A stretch of DNA of 13,788 nucleotides from Methanoregulaceae archaeon. Its GTDB lineage: Archaea; Halobacteriota; Methanomicrobia; Methanomicrobiales; Methanospirillaceae. Every line of letters begins with the position of its first letter. The stretch's first letter is position 1. The DNA lies in NCBI GenBank assembly GCA_013331415.1, contig DUGL01000128.1, positions 6,639-20,426 on the forward strand. Direction: 5' to 3'. This document shows, one piece after another, positions 7,304 to 13,788 of this stretch. Under the pieces are notes generated by a model. The model was not told the DNA's origin. It ran no database searches and saw only the letters and a program-made list of their open reading frames with translations. Made by a program: the position numbers and the translations under genes.

Positions 7304-7569
7304 GCACGATCCTGCCCCCCCTTTCGGAAGGAGCAGCCTGCCCTGTGCAGGTTTTCCGGGAGGGGACCCGCCCGGGTTTTACGATCCTCCCAAACGATAC
7401 CACAATCACGGCAGGCGAGCGATTGGGAAGACCTGCCTCCCCACTGTTTGGATCGTCCCGGCACCGTTCCCGGCCCCACTCTTCCGCGACATCACCGGGA
7501 TCTCCGCCCCGCGTGGCACCCGGATACCTTTTTTCGTATCGTGATGCATACACTCCCTGAGGCGAACGG
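7304..7569. other. Intergenic stretch between the small secreted protein and the PNPOx-like gene
   Basis: No convincing gene is seen in these 266 bases; the open frames that cross them have no motif or Shine-Dalgarno. A possible terminator for the upstream gene lies at 7337-7355. The only AT-rich spot (around 7529-7536, ACCTTTTTTC) may belong to the promoter of the next gene. Confidence 0.4.
7337..7355 (+). terminator. Possible hairpin terminator after the small secreted-protein gene
   Basis: CCTGC (7337-7341) and GCAGG (7347-7351) form a five-base stem with a five-base loop, followed by TTTT. The stem is short and archaeal termination depends mainly on longer T tracts, so this is only a candidate. 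Confidence 0.3.
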
Positions 7570-8004
7570 ATGGATATATCGGAATGTGCCATGTTTGCAA
7601 ACAAGAACCCGGTCACGTACATCGCCACAACGGACGGGGATCAGCCCCGGGTCCGGGCATTCGCGATGTGGTTTGCGGATGAGACCGGTTTCTACTACCA
7701 CACCGGCACGCCAAAGAGCGTGTACCGGCAGCTCGTGAAAAACCCGAACGTTGAACTCTGTTTCTATGCGCCCGGAGAGATGGGTGCCGGGAAGATGATG
7801 CGGGTTGCCGGTACAGTCGAGTTCCAGAACGATGCAGCACTCAGGGAGCGGCTCTTTGCCGACCGGCCGTGGGTGAAGGATCTCCTGAAATCCGGCCCGG
7901 CGGGTGCAGATGTTGCGATCTTCCGGGTGGCGCACGGTGTCGCGTACTTCTGGACCATGGACTACAACATGCGGGAGGCCGAATCGCCCCGCGTGAAATT
8001 CTGA
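7570..8004 (+). CDS. Pyridoxamine 5'-phosphate oxidase-like split-barrel flavoprotein
   Basis: 144 residues, the usual length for single-domain members of this family. The N-terminal helix and first strands read NPVTYIATTDGDQPRVRAFAMWFADETGFYYHTGTPKSVYRQL (about residues 13-55), the familiar PNPOx-like pattern of ATxxGDxPRVR followed by a strand, then TGTPKSVYRQL as the helix that helps hold the flavin phosphate. A second strand pair near 78-88 (MMRVAGTVEF) and the C-terminal block VAYFWTMDYN complete the barrel. Such proteins bind FMN, F420 or sometimes haem as dimers; the cofactor and substrate cannot be read from the sequence. The start is supported by TGAGG at 7558-7562, seven bases upstream. 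It appears to be a single-gene unit. True PdxH activity in vitamin B6 synthesis is unlikely for this short family. Confidence 0.88.
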   Translation: MDISECAMFANKNPVTYIATTDGDQPRVRAFAMWFADETGFYYHTGTPKSVYRQLVKNPNVELCFYAPGEMGAGKMMRVAGTVEFQNDAALRERLFADRPWVKDLLKSGPAGADVAIFRVAHGVAYFWTMDYNMREAESPRVKF

Positions 8005-8092
8005 ACCACTCTCTTTTCCCGCCCGGGCAGGAAGTCAAACCCGGCACCTGGCTGTGATGCCGGCTGGCGGAGAACCCCCTATGACGGTGCAC

Positions 8093-8100
8093 TTTATAAA
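8093..8100 (+). promoter_or_regulatory. TATA box with no downstream protein gene
   Basis: TTTATAAA is a perfect archaeal TATA core in otherwise GC-rich DNA. No protein gene on the plus strand follows before the window's convergent gene, so if active it would produce a non-coding transcript starting near 8120-8125 that covers the inverted repeats at 8153-8251. Confidence 0.4.
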
Positions 8101-8101
8101 C

Positions 8102-8285
8102 CGCAGATGAGACGGTTTGGTCTCAGGTACCCCTGATCAAGACCACGAACAGGGTTTTCATGCCAACCGCCTATGACCACCGTGCGATCGATCATAAAGT
8201 ATGAAAATGCCGCAGGCATTTTGGCATGAAAACCGCATCCGCGGTTTTCATAAGGGGGGCATGTGCCCTCCTGGACTCATCTGCG
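8102..8285. repeat. Nested inverted-repeat element (possible miniature mobile element or structured RNA)
   Basis: Four inverted repeats are nested. The outer pair is CGCAGATGAG (8102-8111) and CTCATCTGCG (8276-8285); the match extends to AAAC/GTTT if one bulged base is allowed. A 13-base perfect pair, GGTTTTCATGCCA (8153-8165) and TGGCATGAAAACC (8222-8234), lies inside it. Two tight hairpins follow: AAAATGCC-GCA-GGCATTTT (8204-8222) and ATGAAAACCGC-ATCC-GCGGTTTTCAT (8226-8251). The second hairpin shares bases with the 13-base repeat, so the two foldings exclude each other. No transposase and no clear target-site duplication is seen. Confidence 0.6.
8226..8251. repeat. Perfect 11-base hairpin
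   Basis: ATGAAAACCGC, loop ATCC, GCGGTTTTCAT: all 11 pairs match. It is the strongest hairpin in the intergenic DNA of this window and could end a transcript or form the core of a repeat family. Confidence 0.6.
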
Positions 8286-8715
8286 TTTCATTGGAAAAAA
8301 ACCTGGCACCGGGGAGATGACGGGAAGGGATAGCGCAGTCCCTGGGAAAGGGGACGCAATCGATTCTCCACCAGGTCGTACATGCTCCCCGGTACACCGT
8401 GCTCTTCCCGGGCTACCGGCGTTCTCGCGTATTTAGAGGGAAAAATGCATCATCGCTGTTTCCTGTGGGCGGAATGAACGTCCCTGTTCTTCAGAGGTAT
8501 CCGGACTTACTCATTGATCCGTTGCCGGAGCGCCCACTTTTCACCGTGAACACCGGATATGTGGCGACCGGATGGTCTCCCCGGGGTCGAGGGGCAGAGC
8601 CCCCGCGATATTTTCTGGGGCGGCGGCATTCATCCTGCTGGGGGCAGGGGGGCAAGGGCCTCCAGGGTGTCTGCATGAAGAGGGATCCTCACCCCCACAC
8701 GATAGCAAAGCGCCC

Positions 8716-8723
8716 AAAAAAAA
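8716..8723 (-). terminator. Oligo-T terminator of the GH26-like surface-protein gene
   Basis: Eight A's on the plus strand give T8 on the minus strand, nine bases after the stop codon at 8733-8735. A long T tract just past the stop is the usual archaeal terminator and needs no hairpin. Confidence 0.6.
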
Positions 8724-8732
8724 GGTTCGGGG

Positions 8733-11594
8733 TTATTTCTCCTCGGCGGGTCCGGTCTCCTGTTCCTTCCTGTAGGAGTAGTAGGCCAGGCCGGCAAGGA
8801 TGAGGATCAGGAGTGCGACCGGGATCATCCCTGCCAGAGGAAATCGCGACCAGAATGACGGGGCGGGGGCGATGGTTGTCGGGAGCGGGGAGGTCTCTTC
8901 CGGCACAAGGGTGGGCAGAATGGTCGTATCCGGGGTCGGGGTGACATTCACGCTCTCATTACCTGCCTGCCCGGGGTCCAGGGTCGGGATCGTGGTCGGG
9001 ATGGTGGTCAGTGTCGTGGCAGGAACCACGTACCCCCCGCCGCCTCCGCCGCCACCGCCACCGCCACCACCGGTGATTCTGAAGAAGACGACAATGGTGT
9101 GGTTGCTCGTGACATTCTGGAAGCTGTAGGTGTACACGGACTGGACCTGGGCACCATCCACGAGCAACCGGTCGAAGGTATACCCGCTCGCCGGGGTGAG
9201 GGTGAAGTTCTGGGAACCGCCGGCAGGGACCTCGATGAGGCCGCCAGGCTGGATGATGCCCCCGACGTTTCCTGCCGATGCATTGATGAGGTAGAACCCG
9301 GCTGGCGGGGCCGGTTCGAGGGTAACCGGGATATCCACGGTCTCATCCTTCGCCGGGTATGCCGGCAGGTCCCCGGTTACCGTGGTGAAGCCGTCCTTTG
9401 CGACCGTATAGGTCTGGTAGTGCAGGGTTGTCAGGTAGATCGGGACGATGAGGGTCCCGTCCTCTGTCAGGCCCTTGGAGGTCTGGTCAAACCAGACCGC
9501 TGCCCCGTCTTCGTTGCAGATAACGCGGAAGTATCCCCGGTCTCCCCCGAGGATTATCCCGACATGGATGTAGTCTTCCCGGGATATCGTGGTACTCCCG
9601 GCAGCATTTATGGCGGTGAGGTTCACGGTGTAGTACCCGGGTCCGGTATACGTATGGACCGGGTGCTGGGATGTACTGGTGGTCCCATCGCCGAACTCCC
9701 AGGACCAGCTGGCAGGGGTGTGGAGCGAGGTGTCGGTGAACCGGACGGTGAGGGGAGCCGGCCCGGCAGTCTGGTTGGCGGTGAAGTTGGCCACCGGAAC
9801 CGGGGGCTCCCCGGTTACCCGGAGATCGAGGGTGGTGTGCGACCCGGCCGTGTACGGGTAGCTCCCCACCCAGTCCCCGCCGGCAGCGACGTCCCTGCAC
9901 CCGGCCGGGATACCGTCGGCAAAGAAGGTGATCGGCCAGCCGTCCTGGATCCAGCCCTGGACGGTGAGGCGGGCCCCGTCACCGCCATACGTCCCCGCTT
10001 CAGTCGTCACGAGGGTCCCTCCGCCCCCGGTCACCTGTGCCGTGATGGTGGTACCGGGCGGGGCCGGGTCGCCGTAAAGCGTGATCGTGCCGGAGAAGGA
10101 ATGGGGGAGTGCCGGGATCGGCTCATCGACCGAGATGAGGCGGGATTTCAGGAGCGCGTCGCTGCCACCGGGATTGCTGACGGTGAGGGTTACGGAGTAT
10201 ACACCCGGGTATGCATACAGGTGGGAAGGGTTCTGGAGATTTGAGCTCTGGCCGTCCCCGAAGTCCCAGGCCCACACTGTCGGGTTGCCAGGAGATGTAT
10301 CGGTGAACTGGACCGCGAGCGGGGGAGTCCCCGAGACAGGGTATGCGCTGAACGCGGCGGTCGGAGGGGTGATCGGGTCTCCTACGCCGGTGGATCCGAT
10401 GAAGTACGGGTCACTGATCAGGGAGGTATAGAGCGGGCCTGAGAGCGGCTGGACACTCCCGGTGGAGGGGTTCCAGGTGCCGGGGGGGATCAGGTAGTTC
10501 TGCTCCGGCTGGCCGTTGTCATTGTACTTGAAGGTATCAAACCAGATCACGGCCTTTATCAGCGGATAGTTTGTTTTCAGGTTGTGGGCATCGTAGAGGG
10601 ACGGGATCCACTGGGTGCTGAACTCCTGGGTTGTATTGTCATGAGGATCCGGGTCCCAGTACGGGCCCGGTTGATAGGGTGCCGGTTTCTGGCCTGCGGT
10701 CTCGGCAAACATCAGGGGGAATCCGAGCGTTTCACCAAAATAATTGTACCATGCCTGTTCCGGGTGGGGCTGGTATTCACCTTTCAGCCCGGTGAAGGTG
10801 TTGGCACCCCACCAGAAGTGGTATCGTGTCTGGGCGACCCAGTCCACGGAGGTCTTCCCCGGTTCGCTGATGGGGTGATACGGGTTTTCAGAACCCGGCC
10901 ACCACTGGATCTTCTGATCCCCGGTGAACGGGTTGTCATTGATGTTTGTACACCAGACCATCTGGCAGCCAGCGGCATGGAACTTCCCGGCAGCGTACTG
11001 GAACATCGCGATGAAGGCAGACGGGTTCTGCTTCGCGACATCCTGGGACTCCATCTCGTGGCCAAAGACGATCATGATGGTATCGCCATTCTCCGTGAGC
11101 GGTTTGAGTTCCTCTGCGAAGAGATCGATATGCTGTTGTGCCGTCTTCCCGTCAGGATACGTATGGGAGAGGTCGAGGCCCGAGTCCCAGGGGACGAGGA
11201 AGATGACGGGGACCGCATCAGGGTCGGTGATGATGCCTGCCGCCCACGCAGCGGCGGTCTTCCCGTCCCTGTTCTCGTTGGCGTTCAGGGCATTCTGGAG
11301 GGAGACATAGCGGGAGAAGAGCCGGTGGGTCTTGCCGGAAGCGGCATTGAACGCGGCCGGATCTGGTATCCAGGTCTCGTGACTGCTGTCGGGTCCCTGT
11401 GAGTATGCATTCCCGCCGAGGTACACCCCGAGGTAGCACCCGGTCTGGTTGAGCAGCCCTGTCGTGGCGTTCGGCACGTGGTAGGCCTGGGCAGGGAGTA
11501 CCAGGCAGAGGACCAGACCCACCCCGAGAAAGAGGAGAAGCCTTTGCTGCGGCATCAGGATCTGCTGAGGTTTATCCCCGGGCATGATATGCAT
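8733..11594 (-). CDS. Surface-anchored GH26-like glycosidase with PKD and PEGA-like domains
   Basis: 953 residues. A signal peptide ends near 37 (core LLLFLGVGLVLCLVLPAQA). Residues about 50-395 resemble a GH26 (beta-mannanase-type) barrel: IMIVFGHEME has a candidate acid/base Glu180 after His179, and PLMFAETAG a candidate nucleophile Glu298. A PKD domain follows at about 411-490 (WAWDFGDGQ), then a beta-rich linker domain (about 497-595), a second PKD (about 600-678, WSWEFGDGT), a PEGA-like domain (about 687-760) and an InlB-repeat-like domain (about 765-840). After 13 consecutive Gly and a Thr/Pro-rich stalk comes a C-terminal helix (about 919-940) with a charged tail. The protein should thus stand on the cell surface; PKD and PEGA-like domains are common in archaeal surface proteins. 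The substrate, if any, is unknown. Start uncertain: Met1, Met4 and Met14 are all possible and none has a Shine-Dalgarno. Confidence 0.88.
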   Translation of the reverse strand: MHIMPGDKPQQILMPQQRLLLFLGVGLVLCLVLPAQAYHVPNATTGLLNQTGCYLGVYLGGNAYSQGPDSSHETWIPDPAAFNAASGKTHRLFSRYVSLQNALNANENRDGKTAAAWAAGIITDPDAVPVIFLVPWDSGLDLSHTYPDGKTAQQHIDLFAEELKPLTENGDTIMIVFGHEMESQDVAKQNPSAFIAMFQYAAGKFHAAGCQMVWCTNINDNPFTGDQKIQWWPGSENPYHPISEPGKTSVDWVAQTRYHFWWGANTFTGLKGEYQPHPEQAWYNYFGETLGFPLMFAETAGQKPAPYQPGPYWDPDPHDNTTQEFSTQWIPSLYDAHNLKTNYPLIKAVIWFDTFKYNDNGQPEQNYLIPPGTWNPSTGSVQPLSGPLYTSLISDPYFIGSTGVGDPITPPTAAFSAYPVSGTPPLAVQFTDTSPGNPTVWAWDFGDGQSSNLQNPSHLYAYPGVYSVTLTVSNPGGSDALLKSRLISVDEPIPALPHSFSGTITLYGDPAPPGTTITAQVTGGGGTLVTTEAGTYGGDGARLTVQGWIQDGWPITFFADGIPAGCRDVAAGGDWVGSYPYTAGSHTTLDLRVTGEPPVPVANFTANQTAGPAPLTVRFTDTSLHTPASWSWEFGDGTTSTSQHPVHTYTGPGYYTVNLTAINAAGSTTISREDYIHVGIILGGDRGYFRVICNEDGAAVWFDQTSKGLTEDGTLIVPIYLTTLHYQTYTVAKDGFTTVTGDLPAYPAKDETVDIPVTLEPAPPAGFYLINASAGNVGGIIQPGGLIEVPAGGSQNFTLTPASGYTFDRLLVDGAQVQSVYTYSFQNVTSNHTIVVFFRITGGGGGGGGGGGGGYVVPATTLTTIPTTIPTLDPGQAGNESVNVTPTPDTTILPTLVPEETSPLPTTIAPAPSFWSRFPLAGMIPVALLILILAGLAYYSYRKEQETGPAEEK
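9033..9071 (-). repeat. Poly-glycine codon repeat within the surface protein
   Basis: Thirteen consecutive Gly codons (GGN, mostly GGC and GGT) form a low-complexity tract between the last folded domain and the Thr/Pro-rich stalk. Such triplet tracts can lengthen or shorten in steps of one residue without breaking the frame. Confidence 0.8.
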
Positions 11595-12005
11595 TCGTAT
11601 TCAGCACTCATGCGGTTTTTCGGAAACGATCCCGGAGTGTCCGGAGCTCGCCTGCCGCGAGGAAGATTACGGGGTAGAGCAGAATATCCTTCCACCGGGA
11701 ACCATCCCCGATTGAATCACGAAATCCATCTCTGCTCCCTGCCGTGTGCCGAGATACCCGGGAGGGTATCCCCTGTTCCCGGGAGGGTATCCCGGGTTCC
11801 CGGGAAGCCCGGATCCGGGGGAGAGCCCTGCACACGCCCCTGGTGTTCCAGGAAGCCCGGGAACAGGATTACACCCGGGAGGAGGTGTTTCCTGCCGGTT
11901 TATTCCAGGAATCGGCATTTTCTCCCGGTATATTCCGGGAATCGGCGCCTTCCTGCACAGCCCGGTTGCTCCTCGCGGGGTCTCTCCCGGGGTACCGGGC
12001 TTCTC
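11595..12005. other. 411-base gene-free stretch with GC-rich palindromic repeats
   Basis: Open frames exist on both strands, but their translations are collagen-like (GYP, PGF and GNP runs) and follow directly from the DNA repeats. I see no start signal, hydrophobic segment or family. The stretch lies between two minus-strand genes and should hold the promoter of the surface-protein gene, yet no TATA box is evident near 11595-11660. Confidence 0.5.
11757..11946. repeat. Cluster of direct repeats built on TTCC-GGAA / CCCGGG palindromes
   Basis: CCCGGGAGGGTATCCC occurs at 11757-11772 and again at 11778-11793. TATTCC(A/G)GGAATCGGC occurs at 11901-11916 and 11931-11946, exactly 30 bases apart. 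Between them lie further palindromes of the type TTCCCGGGAA (near 11798-11807) and TTCCAGGAA (near 11847-11855). The unit spacing is irregular, so this is not a CRISPR array. Confidence 0.55.
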
Positions 12006-12299
12006 TTACGTTCCCTTCGCCATGGCATACATCTGTTCAGGGAGGAGCGCTGTCATGGTCTCCGTGCTGACCGTTGTTCCCCCCTTTGCAATGTCGACCG
12101 TGACCCGGGCAAGCACTTCCGCGGAGGGCAATTCAACGATGGAGACGTAATCGTAGCGGCCGAAGGTATAGTACAGGCCGAGGAGTTTGCCTCCCGCCGA
12201 AGTGATGATCTGTTCTGCCCGTGCATCCCGTTGGTCTGCTTCCTTCATCTTCCCGATGGCCTTGTCGGATAATTTTCCGAGGATAATAAAGAGTGGCAT
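12006..12299 (-). CDS. GYD domain-containing protein
   Basis: 97 residues, the full length of this small family. It begins MPLFIILGKLSDKAIGKM, continues with a helix (about 12-35), and has GGKLLGLYYTFGRYDYVSIVELP at about 37-59, in which FGRYD corresponds to the family's G-Y-D hallmark. It ends with the TTVSTETMTALLPEQMYAM block (about 75-93). The family is a ferredoxin-like dimeric alpha/beta fold of unknown function. The frame is open to 12587, but the start at 12299 is chosen because it gives the family N-terminus. A TATA-like box (ACATTTATCTAC, 12321-12333) lies about 28 bases upstream, so the transcript should start at or next to the ATG (leaderless), which fits the absence of a Shine-Dalgarno. 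It appears to be monocistronic. Confidence 0.88.
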   Translation of the reverse strand: MPLFIILGKLSDKAIGKMKEADQRDARAEQIITSAGGKLLGLYYTFGRYDYVSIVELPSAEVLARVTVDIAKGGTTVSTETMTALLPEQMYAMAKGT

Positions 12300-12320
12300 G
12301 TGTGCGGAATCGCTATACGG

Positions 12321-12333
12321 GTAGATAAATGTA
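12321..12333 (-). promoter_or_regulatory. TATA-like box of the GYD gene, leaderless layout
   Basis: The minus strand reads ACATTTATCTAC centred about 28 bases before the start codon. That places the predicted transcription start at the ATG itself. Confidence 0.5.
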
Positions 12334-12676
12334 CTGGCGGGTTCTGGATATCTGATCTCACCATCAGGCAAGGCATAGGGGGGGAAGGGTACCTGGCCAG
12401 TGCGGGTAACGGGGCACGCTTCCTGTCCCGTGACGAGACACGCTGGTTCGAACGGATGTGATGGAAACGGCACCAGGCTGTGTATGACTGTGCCGGAACG
12501 ATTTCCGATACTTTGTATAACTGGACAAAACAGATTGTTCCGGCAGAACGAAGGAGTACTGGTGATCGATGATAGTACCTGAAACAAACTGTATTCCAGG
12601 CAGATTGAACGGGTAACCCGGCACTGGAGTTGAAAACATCATCGAGTCGTTCAGGGGATTACTCTGGCTCCATTTG

Positions 12677-12689
12677 TTTTTTAAAAAAA
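12677..12689. terminator. T6/A7 tract, possible bidirectional oligo-T terminator
   Basis: TTTTTTAAAAAAA reads as T6 on the plus strand and T7 on the minus strand. No annotated gene ends next to it, so its role is uncertain; it could equally be bent AT-rich promoter DNA. Confidence 0.25.
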
Positions 12690-12721
12690 GATGATTGCAT
12701 CAGTTGTTTGTCCGAATGCTT

Positions 12722-12733
12722 AATTTATATATA
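12722..12733 (+). promoter_or_regulatory. TATA box of the DUF2341-like / glycine-rich gene pair
   Basis: AATTTATATATA lies about 30 bases before the ATG at 12758 and is the best TATA match in this part of the window. The spacing implies a leaderless or nearly leaderless transcript covering both 12758-13093 and the gene starting at 13090. Confidence 0.6.
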
Positions 12734-12757
12734 CTATTCCACCAAAACCCCCAGTAT

Positions 12758-13093
12758 ATGAAGCGGTTGCATCCCGTTCTGATCCTTTTAGGATGTATCC
12801 TGCTTATTGGGGGAGTCAATGCATATTATCTCCCCGGATGGAACGGCCCGCAGGTCCCGATCACCATCGCCTCGACCGATATCCCTGAGACACTCACTGA
12901 TTTTCCTGTTCTGATGCACCTATCAGGCTCATCAGGGAAAACCGGTGAAGATATGACAGATATCTTCTCGAAGCTTGGTAATAATGCGCAGAAGATCGCC
13001 GTGACAACATCTGACGGTTTGACCCAGTGCTCTGTCGAGATCGAGAGATGGGATGCGTTGGCCGGGCGGGGAAGCGTGGTGATGATACCATGA
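12758..13093 (+). CDS. Exported protein with a truncated DUF2341-like domain
   Basis: 111 residues from the ATG at 12758, chosen over the upstream in-frame ATGs because it begins a clear signal peptide (MKRLHPVLILLGCILLIGGVNA) and lies 30 bases after a TATA box. The mature part, with VPITIASTDIPETLTDFPVL near residues 34-53 and VEIERWDA near 93-100, resembles the first half of DUF2341 domains of archaeal surface proteins. The usual continuation (a W-V strand, then a Tyr-rich LYYD strand) is missing. Another frame reads GEAW, two stops, then YHDPSAT, which resembles scattered pieces of that continuation, so the gene may be decayed by a frameshift and deletion. Its stop overlaps the next ATG (ATGA), so it may now serve as a coupled leader gene. 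Function unknown. Confidence 0.6.
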   Translation: MKRLHPVLILLGCILLIGGVNAYYLPGWNGPQVPITIASTDIPETLTDFPVLMHLSGSSGKTGEDMTDIFSKLGNNAQKIAVTTSDGLTQCSVEIERWDALAGRGSVVMIP

Positions 13094-13788
13094 TCCGTCT
13101 GCGACCTTTATGCATCCAACTCGTAATCGCAACTGTTCTCCTCCTCATCCTATCAGGTACGGCGTACGCTGCGCCAACAGTCATTTTTTTCAATACAACC
13201 GGAACAACCAGCTGGACAGTACCAACTGGCGTCACTGCAGTTGATTACCTCGTCGTTGCGGGAGGCGGTGGCGGAGGGTATAACGGTGGTGGTGGCGGTG
13301 CCGGAGGAGTCATAACCGGTACATTCGCAGCGGTATCCGGTTCCGTCACGGTGACGGTTGGTGCCGAAGGAGCTGGTTCAACAAATCCTAATACGCGGGG
13401 TGTGAACGGAGCGAACTCTGCATTCGGGAGTTTCACCGCACTGGGTGGTGGCGGTGGTGGCAGTGGCAACAATGTGATCGGACTGAATGGTGGATCGGGT
13501 GGCGGCGCCGCCGCAACCGGAACCCCTGGGTCGGGCACCTCCGGTCAGGGAAATGGGGGAGGATATGGAGACACTCCGGGAGGTAGCGGGAACTACTGGG
13601 GTGGCGGTGGTGGTGGTGCAGGTTCTGCTGGTGGTAATGCGACGAGGAATGCGAACGGCGGTGCGGGGGGAACTGGCATCGAATCATCTATCACCGGCAT
13701 ACCTTTGACCTTTGCCGGTGGGGGTGGAGGTGGTGCCCGATCGGGAACCGCCGGAATTGGTGGGACAGGAGGCGGCGGCGACGGTGGT
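13090..13788 (+). CDS. Secreted glycine-rich domain protein, 3' end beyond the window
   Basis: From the ATG at 13090 the frame is open for 233 codons to the last base of the window, so the protein is incomplete. A signal peptide at about 1-28 (VIATVLLLILSGTAYA) is followed by TVIFFNTTGTTSWTVPTGVTAVDYLVVAGGGGGG, the typical opening of the glycine-rich domain of bacterial and archaeal surface proteins. Many G4-G6 runs interleave with short Asn/Ser/Thr segments through residue 233 (about 57-70, 119-124, 171-176, 209-215, 227-230). In relatives such a domain is often followed by DUF2341 or other adhesive modules, which would lie outside the window. The ATG overlaps the stop of the preceding gene and is preceded by GGTGAT at 13078-13083, six bases away. 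The probable role is a cell-surface structural or adhesive protein. Confidence 0.75.
   Translation, partial: MIRLRPLCIQLVIATVLLLILSGTAYAAPTVIFFNTTGTTSWTVPTGVTAVDYLVVAGGGGGGYNGGGGGAGGVITGTFAAVSGSVTVTVGAEGAGSTNPNTRGVNGANSAFGSFTALGGGGGGSGNNVIGLNGGSGGGAAATGTPGSGTSGQGNGGGYGDTPGGSGNYWGGGGGGAGSAGGNATRNANGGAGGTGIESSITGIPLTFAGGGGGGARSGTAGIGGTGGGGDGG

Larger units (their letters stand above)
8005..8732. other. 728-base gene-free stretch with TATA box and nested inverted repeats
   Basis: No protein-coding frame here has a plausible motif, start signal or composition. A plus-strand frame from about 8399 runs into the opposite-strand surface-protein gene and reads as an antisense artefact. The left part (8093-8285) holds a TATA box and a structured repeat region. 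The right part (about 8570-8720) is GC-rich with purine-rich runs such as GGGGCAGAGCCCC, itself a small palindrome, and ends in the terminator of the surface-protein gene. Confidence 0.6.
12300..12757. other. 458-base divergent intergenic region, AT-richer than the rest
   Basis: It separates the divergent GYD and DUF2341-like genes. I see no coding frame that I trust. It contains the two TATA-like boxes listed separately and a T6/A7 run at 12677-12689 (TTTTTTAAAAAAA). From about 12450 onward the DNA is visibly richer in A+T than the first 12 kb, which suggests a different history. Confidence 0.5.

Noticed and set aside
8399..8803. 134-codon plus-strand frame in the gene-free stretch, with an internal Met start near 8475
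   Set aside because: The first part reads somewhat like protein, but the rest is purine-rich low-complexity sequence and runs into the opposite gene past its terminator; no family is recognised.
9099..10244. 381-codon open frame antisense to the GH26-like surface protein
   Set aside because: It mirrors a real coding strand with PKD motifs; the long frame arises from GC-rich codons. The antisense frame at 10584-11402 is likewise rejected.
11757..11946. Possible CRISPR array
   Set aside because: The repeats are only 16 bases long, of two different kinds with two copies each, unevenly spaced, and no cas gene is nearby.
11667..12150. Collagen-like open frames (Gly-Tyr-Pro and Pro-Gly-Phe repeats) on both strands
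   Set aside because: The pattern follows directly from the CCCGGG/TTCC-GGAA DNA repeats, appears on both strands at once, and overlaps the end of the GYD gene.

Overview
The window looks like a piece of a GC-rich methanogenic archaeon, most likely of the order Methanomicrobiales. That placement is inferred from gene content: a secreted CobN-like protein with DUF2162/DUF2149 partners, PKD- and PEGA-type surface proteins with C-terminal membrane anchors, a GYD-domain protein and DUF2341/glycine-rich surface proteins. Archaeal TATA-like boxes and, before two genes, spacings that fit leaderless transcripts support it. I could not run a database search, so genus and species are open.

Positions 1-6813 hold a minus-strand cassette, read from high to low coordinates: a DUF2162-type polytopic membrane protein (6813-6106), an ExbB/TolQ/MotA-type proton-channel subunit (6105-5488), an ExbD-like DUF2149 protein (5491-5156), and a 1592-residue CobN-like metallochelatase homologue (5053-275) with an N-terminal signal peptide and a C-terminal membrane anchor. 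The first three are translationally coupled. The fourth follows a 102-base gap with its own AT-rich promoter-like tract and strong Shine-Dalgarno. The same four kinds of protein (CobN-like, ExbB-like, DUF2149-like, DUF2162-like) are, as I recall, the HmuS, T, U and V proteins of the Bacteroidetes haem-use operon hmuYRSTUV. Here there is no outer-membrane receptor or TonB, so this looks like a receptor-less version working at the single archaeal membrane. It is the most interesting system in the window.

Positions 6814-8732 hold an intergenic region with divergent promoters, a 69-residue secreted peptide gene (7094-7303), a pyridoxamine-phosphate-oxidase-like flavin-binding protein gene (7570-8004), and a 728-base gene-free stretch. 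That stretch contains a TATA box followed by a nested set of inverted repeats (about 8093-8285), which may be a mobile miniature element or a small structured RNA.

Positions 8733-12299 hold a large surface protein on the minus strand with a GH26-like glycosidase domain, two PKD domains, a PEGA-like domain, a poly-glycine hinge and a C-terminal membrane anchor (11594-8733). A 411-base repeat-rich gap follows, then a small GYD-domain protein (12299-12006, minus).

From about 12450 to the end the DNA is visibly richer in A+T outside the glycine codons. It carries a short exported protein that looks like a cut-off DUF2341 domain (12758-13093, plus). This overlaps by four bases the start of a glycine-rich secreted protein (13090 onward), which is still open at the window edge. 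No tRNA, rRNA, CRISPR array or insertion-sequence transposase was recognised.
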